Shown in pieces: positions 53,208 through 61,845 of a DNA stretch of 64,000 bases. Where the stretch lies: positions 1 through 64,000 of the forward strand of contig CAMCMT010000005.1 of the NCBI GenBank assembly GCA_945875915.1, given 5' to 3'. Under the pieces are notes generated by a model. That model ran no database searches. It was given only the letters and a program-made list of their open reading frames with translations, and was not told the origin of the DNA. The first letter of the stretch is position 1. Every line of letters starts with the position of its first letter. The DNA comes from Synechococcus sp. UW140. GTDB taxonomy: Bacteria; Cyanobacteriota; Cyanobacteriia; PCC-6307; Cyanobiaceae. The position numbers were made by a program, and so were the translations under genes.

Positions 53208-54089
53208 TCAGCCCGTCACGATCGGCTCGCCGTTGGCATAGCGATTGTGAAAGCGGAACCAATCCTCGGCGGAGAGGGCATTGGGGACAATTGCTTTGAA
53301 GTCGTCTGGATTTGCGGCGATACCCTCGTTTTCAAAATAGAGGCACATGTGGTGGAGGTCGTTAAGAAACAGCCGGCGCAAGGCTATTGGCATGGCTAAA
53401 CGGGCACGGACGGGCACCCCGCTGACGGTTTGCAAGGCCGCTGCGATGGCCGCAAGATCGCCCTGCCAAGTGACCACATCCAAGGACTTGCCGGCCCAGT
53501 CCTCGGGATGGTGGAAGGCAATCGCTGCGGCGCGACCAATGTCGTAGGTGGAGCAAAATTTACAGTGCTTTTCCGTCAAGAAACTGACCCTACCTTTCTT
53601 GAGAGGATTCCAGTTAGCAGCATCATCGAGATTTTCAAAAAAAGCCGCCGGTCTTAGAATCGTATGGCGCAGGCCGGACTGCCGGAGCTGGTCCTCCAAG
53701 GTCACCTTTGCCTTGATGTGGTGGGTCTTGGCGTCAAAGCGCTCCGCATCGGCAACGCTCATGAAAATCAAGTGATCCACGCCTGCCGCCTTAGCCGCAT
53801 CAATCGCATGCTTACCTTGCTCAACCTCACGCTTAATCGAATGGTTGGCGGCCCTAAAATAATCGGTGAGTACGAAGATCTTCCTGGCGTTGGACTCAAC
53901 CAATGCCCGGTCTAGATCATCTCGCCGCGTGTAGTCGGCCAGAACCGGTGTAACGCCGAGAGCCGCAAGGGGTCCTGGGGCGGATCGCGTCGTGCCATAC
54001 ACGTCAAAGCCGGCCTCAACCAGGGCCAGGCAGACATTACGCCCCGCCTTTCCCGTCGCGCAAAGCACCAACACCCTGTCGTTCACCAT
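53208..54089 (-). CDS. NmrA-like NAD(P)-binding Rossmann protein
   Basis: This 293-residue protein has an atypical Rossmann fold nucleotide-binding loop (VLVLCATGKAGRNVCLALVE) and the NmrA-like segments VDHLIFMSVADAERFDAKTHH and LRHTILRPAAFFENL. Such proteins are NADPH-dependent quinone or aldehyde reductases, or redox sensors. The ATG at 54089 is chosen. The gene is divergent from an HxlR-type regulator with a shared palindrome. Its lower GC compared with most of the window could mean later acquisition. Confidence 0.9.
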   Translation of the reverse strand: MVNDRVLVLCATGKAGRNVCLALVEAGFDVYGTTRSAPGPLAALGVTPVLADYTRRDDLDRALVESNARKIFVLTDYFRAANHSIKREVEQGKHAIDAAKAAGVDHLIFMSVADAERFDAKTHHIKAKVTLEDQLRQSGLRHTILRPAAFFENLDDAANWNPLKKGRVSFLTEKHCKFCSTYDIGRAAAIAFHHPEDWAGKSLDVVTWQGDLAAIAAALQTVSGVPVRARLAMPIALRRLFLNDLHHMCLYFENEGIAANPDDFKAIVPNALSAEDWFRFHNRYANGEPIVTG

Positions 54090-54117
54090 TGCAGTCGCAA
54101 TCAACTTGGCTGCAAGT

Positions 54118-54136
54118 CTGAACAGGCCGTGTTCAG
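54118..54136. promoter_or_regulatory. Candidate operator of the HxlR regulator (palindrome)
   Basis: CTGAACA and TGTTCAG form a perfect 7-bp inverted repeat around GGCCG, 29 bases from the nmrA start, in the divergent gap to the HxlR gene. HxlR-type repressors usually bind such dyads next to a divergent target gene. The assignment is inferred from position. Confidence 0.55.
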
Positions 54137-54308
54137 CCGTCAAGCAGGCACTAAACTATCAGCAGATTACCCAAAGGAAACCTTGGAGACACTGAAAACA
54201 ACTGAAATACCTGAGATTTCAAAAAACATAGAAAGCCTGCAAGCCCGAGGCGAGGGTCCCCCCATCCGCCAGGAAAGCGACCATCGCTATATCAAGAAGG
54301 GAGAAAAC

Positions 54309-54662
54309 ATGGAGTGCTTTTACTTCCAGGAGGCAAAGAGACGGATCGGCGATAAATGGTCGCTACTGGTGCTCTTTATCCTCAAGGATGGCAGCCTGCG
54401 TTTTAATGGCTTGCTCAGGGGCGTGGAGGGAATCTCCCAGAAAGTACTGTCCACCACCTTGAGGGACCTCGAACGCGATGGCTATCTCTCCAGGCAGGTG
54501 TTGGCCACCACGCCGCCAGGGGTGGCCTACTCCCTGACGGACATGGGGCGGGGATTTCTGAGCGTCCTAGGAACCCTGTCCACCTGGGTCGAGCACCATT
54601 GGCAGGAGATGGAGCAAAGCCGCCATACCTTTGACCAGCAAAGCGCAATCGATCGGGATTAA
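54309..54662 (+). CDS. HxlR family transcriptional regulator
   Basis: This protein of 117 residues has the HxlR winged helix: ECFYFQEAKRRIGDKWSLLV and LRFNGLLRGVEGISQKVLST, then LRDLERDGYLSRQVL and VAYSLTDMGRG. A cysteine close to the N-terminus is usual for HxlR proteins that sense quinones or aldehydes. The ATG at 54309 has AAGGGAG five bases upstream; the frame is open further up to 54129 but without conserved sequence. It is divergent from the NmrA-like gene and probably controls it. Confidence 0.92.
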   Translation: MECFYFQEAKRRIGDKWSLLVLFILKDGSLRFNGLLRGVEGISQKVLSTTLRDLERDGYLSRQVLATTPPGVAYSLTDMGRGFLSVLGTLSTWVEHHWQEMEQSRHTFDQQSAIDRD

Positions 54663-55044
54663 GGGGCCCTGCTGGCCCTAACCAATCCCAACACCAGGCG
54701 ACCTGGGACAAGGCCGACGCCAGATGGGGCTAACCAATATCTGGCACGAAATCATCAACAATCCCAGCTTCCCAGGGCGAGGGGGAACAGAAGTGCTCAA
54801 CAAGCGCGTGAAAAGAGACTGCCAACCACAACGAAGCAGCCGCTAGCCGCGAGGAGACAGGCAACGACAATCCCGTGAAACACCAGAGAGGGGGGTGCCA
54901 TCTCCCAATCCGCCCCCCCCCTGGCCCGTCCTTGACAGCTGTACAAACCGTGACTAGTGCCAACCGTAACTGGGCCGCCAACCCAGGCTGCCCCTGCCAG
55001 GCCCTGGCGCCGCCAGCGATGATGGTCCCAATTGATCCGGTTCC
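54663..55044. other. 382-bp non-coding stretch
   Basis: I find no supported gene here. The minus-strand frame that covers part of it (54730-55197) runs into the next gene and has no recognisable motif. The left half is moderately AT-rich; the right half is proline-codon-rich GC sequence without clear hairpins. Confidence 0.55.
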
Positions 55045-55494
55045 ATGGCTCTGCCCCCCCGCTCCCCCCAGGCCCAGGGACGCCGGCGAATCACCGGCTT
55101 GATCCTGCTGCTTGCCAGTTGCGGTGGCCTGGCGGCCCGGGCCGGCTCTCCTGCGGAGATCCCTTACCCCAGCAGGGAAACCCTGCGCAAGGTGCAACTG
55201 GCGGCCGTGGCCTGCGCCCGGGACAACAGCGCTGCTAGCTGCAGCCAGGCCAAGGCCCTAGCCGATCCCCTGATCGATCACCCCCTGATGGCCTCCGGCT
55301 GCAAGGACCTGCTCTGGACGATCACCTACCGGGCCAAGCCCGCCGATCGCAACAGCTACGAGCGGCGTGAGGGACTAGAGCAGCCGGCGGAGTCGATGGT
55401 GCGCAGCTGCCAGTTGCGGGAGCCCCCTACCCCCACCAGCCAGGGGAGTGGCAAGCCTGCCGCTAAGGACAGCGGCTTCAAGTTCGGCAACTAG
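55045..55494 (+). CDS. Secreted protein of unknown function with conserved-looking cysteines
   Basis: This 149-residue protein has an N-terminal signal (RRRITGLILLLASCGGLAARAG, with a possible lipobox at LLASC) and a helical mature part. Cysteines occur in VACARDNSAASCSQAKALAD, SGCKDLLWTI and VRSCQLREP. Four cysteines could form two disulfides. The C-terminus is Ser/Pro/Gly/Lys-rich. I do not recognise the family. It is upstream of pgm on the same strand, with 153 bp between. Confidence 0.7.
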   Translation: MALPPRSPQAQGRRRITGLILLLASCGGLAARAGSPAEIPYPSRETLRKVQLAAVACARDNSAASCSQAKALADPLIDHPLMASGCKDLLWTITYRAKPADRNSYERREGLEQPAESMVRSCQLREPPTPTSQGSGKPAAKDSGFKFGN

Positions 55495-55503
55495 CTCAAC
55501 TAG

Positions 55504-57288
<1,785 letters not shown>

Positions 57289-57321
57289 TCAGGGCAGCAG
57301 CGATCAACCAAGTCCCATTAA

Positions 57322-57356
57322 AAAGGCCTGTTCAGCTAGTTGCTGAGCAGGCCTTT
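57322..57356. terminator. Bidirectional intrinsic terminator between pgm and the RND operon
   Basis: A 15-bp stem (AAAGGCCTGTTCAGC with its near-perfect complement, one G-T pair) has a 5-nt loop. On the minus strand it is followed by TTTTT (complement of 57324-57320), and on the plus strand the stem ends in TTT. It should end both converging transcripts, best for the RND operon. Confidence 0.9.
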
Positions 57357-57388
57357 GAACTGGTTTAAGCAGCTGGTGTTTCGCCAGC

Positions 57389-60300
57389 TCAAGCCTCGAT
57401 GGCAGGCTTGGCGGAGCGGCCCTCGAGGTGCTTGATCGCCACATAGAAGGGCGGCACCACCCCCAGGGACAGGACCGTGGCCACCAGCAGGCCGCCGAAA
57501 ATCACGGTGCCCAGGGACTGCTGGCTGTTAGCCCCGGCCGTGGTGGCCACCACCAGGGGCAGGAAGCCCGCCAAGGATGCGATGGCCGTCATCAGGATCG
57601 GGCGCATCCTCGATTCAGCTGCGGCAATGGCGGCCTCAACGGCCGTCATGCCAGCTTCCACGTGTTGCTCGGCCACCTCCACAATCAAAATGCCGTTTTT
57701 AGCTGCAAGGCCAATCAAAGTGACCAGGCCCACCTGGGCATAAATGTTGAGATCAATCGAGCGCATGGCCAGGAAGGCCAGGGCGCCCAACATGGCCAGG
57801 GGCACCGTCATCAAGATGATCACCGGGGTGACGTAGCTCTCGTATTGGGCCGAGAGCACCAGATACACCACCAGAATGCCCAGGCCAAACACCAGCACGC
57901 TGGCATTACCCGCTGAGAGTTGTAAAGATGCCAAGCCCGTGAAGGCATAGCCGATGTTATTGAAGTTCTGCTCTTTAAAGATCGACTGGATTTTATCCAG
58001 GGCTTGACCGGAGCTCTTACCAATCGCCTCTGCGCCCTGCACCAAAATCGTGCGATAGAGGTTGTAATGGCTCACAACCGGGGGCGCACTGGTGAGGTCT
58101 GCCTTCGCAAACTGGGACACCTGCACCATCTTATCGTCGTTGCTGCGGACGTAATAGCTCAAGACGTCATCAAGCTTGCTGCGCCCTTGCGCTTCGGCTT
58201 GCACATAGATATTGCGCACCTGGCCGTTCTCATAGGTCAGACCGGAATAGTTGCCACCCGCAAGGATGGCAATCGTCTGCATGGCGTTCTGGAAATCCAC
58301 ATTCAGGGCGCCCATGATCGATCGATCGATCTTGAGGCCGAAAGCTGGGGCGCTGGGGATGAACTGGGTATAAAGAGAAGAGAAATCACCGCTTTCCGTG
58401 CCAGCCACCACCAGTTTCTTGGAGAGGTCATTGAGCTGGTTGAAGCTGTAGGCCCCATTGCTGAGGTCATTGAACTGGAAGTAAAAACCGCCCTGGGCCG
58501 AGAAACCGGGGATCGCCGGTGGCTGGGCTGCCACGGCCAAGCCGGAACTGATTGTCTCCAGTTTGGCGTTGAGGCGGGCCACGATCGCCGGGGTCTTGTG
58601 CTCAGCTCCAGAGCGTTCATCTAAGGGCTTGAGACCAAAGAAGAACACCCCCTGATCCGGACTGGAACCGTTAAAGCCGTAGCCACTAATCACTGAGCCA
58701 GCGATGATGTCGGGTTCACCATTGAGAACCTTGGCCACCTCTTCGCCAGTCTTCTGGGTCTGGCTCAGGGAGGCCCCATTCTGCAGCTGGTAAATTCCCA
58801 AGCCATAGCCCTGGTCCTCTTCTGGGATGAAGGCGGTGGGCAAGGCCGAAAAGGCCATGGCCGTGATCACGATGCCACCCGCTAGACCCGCCAGGATCCA
58901 TTTCTTGCGGGCAATCAAGACAACGAGCAGGTTGGCGTAGCCCTTCTCAAGGCGGGCAAAGTGGTGGTTGAAGCGCTCAAAAATCCAGGCCAGCCGGCTG
59001 CCGGCAAAGCCAAACACCACAACCCCAAACCCATAGGCGCCCACCCCAAAGGAGGCAGCACTGAAACGGCCAAAGGCCAAACCCACCAAGATGCCACCGA
59101 TCGCCCAGCCCCAGCCCTTGGGTAGGGGGGGACGCTCGCTTTTGAGAATCAGCGCCGAGAGCATCGGCGAGAACGTGAGGGCGTTAAAGGTGGAGATGGC
59201 AATCGCAAAGGCGATTGTCAAAGCAAATTGCTTATAGATGATGCCGATGCCGCCTGGATAGAAAGCCACCGGCACAAACACCGCCATCAGCACGAGCGAT
59301 GTGGCGATCAAGGCACCAGTCAATTCGCCCATGCATTCGAGCGCCGCCTGGCGGGGTTTCATGCCCCTCTCAAGGTTTTTAGAAACGGCTTCAATCACCA
59401 CAATGGCATCATCCACAACTAAGCCCGTGGCCAGCACCAGGCCCAGCAAGGTGAGCTGGTTGATCGAGAAGCCAAAGGCCTTGATGAAGGCAAAGGTGCC
59501 CACCAACGAAATCGGGATCGCCAGGCTTGGAACGATCGTGGCACGCCAATCCTGCAGGAACAGAAACAGAATCAGCAACACCAGCACAATCGCCAAGCCC
59601 AGGGCATCCACCACCCCTTCAACGGCCGATTCAATGAACTGGCCGATGTTGTAGATCTCGGTGACGGTGACGCCGGGGGGCAGTTGATTGCTGAAGGAGT
59701 CAATGACATTGACCACTGCCTCCGAAACATCAAGTGCATTGCTCTCGGGGGTCTGGAACACGGCCACGGTGATCGCCGGATTACCATCCTTACTGATGGC
59801 CTGCTGACCGAAGGTGTTGAAGCCATAGGTGGCTTCGCCCACATCCTGGAGCCGCAGCAGGTTGCCCTGGGGGGTCTTGCCAACGATCAGGCGATTGAGA
59901 TCCTCAATCGAGACCAAATTACCGTTGTTCTCAACAATGATTGGATAGGCAAACCTCTGATCACCACCAGCAGGAGGGCCGCCCACCAGACCACCAATCG
60001 CCACAGTGTTCTGGTTTTTGACGGCCGACACAACCTGGTCGGCCGTGAGCTGGTTTGCGGCCAGCTTGGCCGGATCGACGAACAGCCAGAAGGCTGGATT
60101 GCTACCCCCGAGCAGGTTGATGCTGGCCACGCCAGGCACCCGTTCCAATTGGTAATAGAGATTTTCGTAGATCAGGCCGTTGAGGTAGGCCGCGTCGTAT
60201 TGACCTTGCGTTGAAGAAACCTGATAGGCCAACAGGATCGACGGGGTGCTCTGCATCACCGAGATCCCCGTGGCCTGCACCTGCTGGGGAAGCTGGGGCA

Positions 60301-60649
60301 TGGCCAGGGACACCCGGTTTTGCACATTGACCTGGTCAATGTTGATGTCAGTGTCTTCGTCGAAGTACACCTGGATCGTGCTTTGGCCCTGGCTGGTGCT
60401 GAAGGAGGAGATGTAGGCGGCCCCTGGTACGCCGTTAATCTGCTGCTCCAGGGGGTTGGTCACCGCCTGCTCCGTCACCAGGGAGTTAGCGCCGCCATAG
60501 TTGGCAGTCACCGTGACTAGGGGCGGCGCAATATTGGGCAGGTTTTCAATCGAGAGGCTCGGAATCGCAATGATGCCGATTAAAACGATTAAAATGCTGC
60601 AAACGGTGGTTAAAACGGGTCGCTTGATAAACCGATCAGACAGGGACAT
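57389..60649 (-). CDS. RND efflux pump inner-membrane permease (HAE1 family)
   Basis: This 1086-residue proton-driven exporter resembles AcrB/MexB. It starts SLSDRFIKRPVLTTVCSILI and has the paired acidic residues in TM4 (ATGLVVDDAIVVIEAVSKNL). The porter domains include PQVQATGISVMQSTPSIL-type sequence, and the second half has FIPEEDQGYGLGIYQLQNGA. Between TM6 and TM7 (about residues 508-552) there is an extra hydrophobic Gly/Phe-rich segment not found in AcrB. The gene follows the adaptor after 9 bp. No outer-membrane TolC gene is in the window. Confidence 0.94.
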   Translation of the reverse strand: MSLSDRFIKRPVLTTVCSILIVLIGIIAIPSLSIENLPNIAPPLVTVTANYGGANSLVTEQAVTNPLEQQINGVPGAAYISSFSTSQGQSTIQVYFDEDTDINIDQVNVQNRVSLAMPQLPQQVQATGISVMQSTPSILLAYQVSSTQGQYDAAYLNGLIYENLYYQLERVPGVASINLLGGSNPAFWLFVDPAKLAANQLTADQVVSAVKNQNTVAIGGLVGGPPAGGDQRFAYPIIVENNGNLVSIEDLNRLIVGKTPQGNLLRLQDVGEATYGFNTFGQQAISKDGNPAITVAVFQTPESNALDVSEAVVNVIDSFSNQLPPGVTVTEIYNIGQFIESAVEGVVDALGLAIVLVLLILFLFLQDWRATIVPSLAIPISLVGTFAFIKAFGFSINQLTLLGLVLATGLVVDDAIVVIEAVSKNLERGMKPRQAALECMGELTGALIATSLVLMAVFVPVAFYPGGIGIIYKQFALTIAFAIAISTFNALTFSPMLSALILKSERPPLPKGWGWAIGGILVGLAFGRFSAASFGVGAYGFGVVVFGFAGSRLAWIFERFNHHFARLEKGYANLLVVLIARKKWILAGLAGGIVITAMAFSALPTAFIPEEDQGYGLGIYQLQNGASLSQTQKTGEEVAKVLNGEPDIIAGSVISGYGFNGSSPDQGVFFFGLKPLDERSGAEHKTPAIVARLNAKLETISSGLAVAAQPPAIPGFSAQGGFYFQFNDLSNGAYSFNQLNDLSKKLVVAGTESGDFSSLYTQFIPSAPAFGLKIDRSIMGALNVDFQNAMQTIAILAGGNYSGLTYENGQVRNIYVQAEAQGRSKLDDVLSYYVRSNDDKMVQVSQFAKADLTSAPPVVSHYNLYRTILVQGAEAIGKSSGQALDKIQSIFKEQNFNNIGYAFTGLASLQLSAGNASVLVFGLGILVVYLVLSAQYESYVTPVIILMTVPLAMLGALAFLAMRSIDLNIYAQVGLVTLIGLAAKNGILIVEVAEQHVEAGMTAVEAAIAAAESRMRPILMTAIASLAGFLPLVVATTAGANSQQSLGTVIFGGLLVATVLSLGVVPPFYVAIKHLEGRSAKPAIEA

Positions 60650-60658
60650 GATCGGTCC

Positions 60659-61810
60659 TCAGTTGGAAGCGCCGGTGCTGGAAGCAGCGGCGACTTTGAC
60701 GGGCATAAACGATCTCAACAGGGCCGTATTGCTAACCACCACCTGATCCCCTGCCGCCAGGCCGGAGATCACGGGGAAGCGATTTTGGTCCAGGGTGCCG
60801 AGACGGACCAGGGTTTGCACCACAATCGGAGTCTGGCTAGGTAGGGACTCAAACATGGCCTTTTGGGCAGGCAGCACCTCTGGAGAAGCCTTGATCTTGG
60901 GCAGAAGCACAGAGAGGGGGAAAATCTTATAAACGAATGGCTGCTGGGCCTGCATCATCACCGCCTCAACCGGCACGGACAACTGGCGCTTACTGCCGGT
61001 AATGATGCGATTACGCACGTACTGGCCCGTCTTCAACGTGCCGGTGAGATTTGGGAAGGAGGCCTTGACTAGCACCGTATTGGGTGCGTTCTGGGTTCCG
61101 CTGACACCGAAGTAGGGCGAAATAAACACCACCGTGCCCGTGCCCTTCACCGGCGGCGTGCTTTGGGTGACGAGCTGAACCGGCTGGCCAATCTTGACGC
61201 TGCTGGATTGGGTTGCCGGCACATCCATCAGGGTCCAGAGCACACTGTTATCAACAATGCCGGTGATTGCCTGGCCCTGGCGAATGTAATCACCAAGCTT
61301 GACAGAATCAAGGTCGCCGATTTCCCCATTAATCGGTGAGGTGACGTATTTATACTGAAGGGTTGCCCGGTTGGCCGTCACCTGGTCCCGGCTCTTGATG
61401 GCCTGGGTGATGTAGTAATCGCGATCCTTGGTGGAGACGGCTCCTTGATTATTCAAGAAGACATAGCGTTCGGCATTGAGGTTATCTTTTAGGGCTTCGG
61501 CCTTACTGGCATTCAGGCTTGCTGTTTCCTGGACGTTGTCGAGGACCAAAATCGGTTGGCCTGCCTTCACCCGCTGGCCCTGGGTGGCCAGGATCTTCAC
61601 GACCCGACCATCGGCCTCGGGCCGCATCGCCACGTTGGAGGTGGATTCCAGCCGGCTCACCACGTCAATGCCTGGGCTGAAGGCGGCTTCGCCGATGCGT
61701 TCCACTTGAACCGAGAGGGGCTCCCGCTCAGGAGGCTTGGACCCACAGCCCCCGAGGGCAACTAGCCCGAGCAAGGCCAGGAAGGGTCTTAATCGCCGCA
61801 CGGAAGTCAT
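60659..61810 (-). CDS. RND efflux periplasmic adaptor (MFP) lipoprotein
   Basis: This 383-residue membrane fusion protein has a lipobox LVALGGC, then the barrel-sandwich halves (MRPEADGRVVKILATQGQRVKAGQPIL and SPINGEIGDLDSVKLGDYIRQG) separated by a helical hairpin, and a beta-barrel domain. It bridges the RND permease to an outer-membrane channel. The ATG at 61810 is 9 bp-spaced from the permease downstream. It is divergent from the RarA gene, only 35 bp away if that starts at 61846. Confidence 0.93.
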   Translation of the reverse strand: MTSVRRLRPFLALLGLVALGGCGSKPPEREPLSVQVERIGEAAFSPGIDVVSRLESTSNVAMRPEADGRVVKILATQGQRVKAGQPILVLDNVQETASLNASKAEALKDNLNAERYVFLNNQGAVSTKDRDYYITQAIKSRDQVTANRATLQYKYVTSPINGEIGDLDSVKLGDYIRQGQAITGIVDNSVLWTLMDVPATQSSSVKIGQPVQLVTQSTPPVKGTGTVVFISPYFGVSGTQNAPNTVLVKASFPNLTGTLKTGQYVRNRIITGSKRQLSVPVEAVMMQAQQPFVYKIFPLSVLLPKIKASPEVLPAQKAMFESLPSQTPIVVQTLVRLGTLDQNRFPVISGLAAGDQVVVSNTALLRSFMPVKVAAASSTGASN

Positions 61811-61845
61811 TCAACTTGCCAGCAAGTTACCGGACAAGCAGCGAA

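Noticed and set aside
54730-55197. 155-codon minus-strand frame over the intergenic gap and the next gene
   Set aside because: It overlaps the secreted-protein gene, which has a signal peptide and ordered cysteines; the minus frame has no motif.
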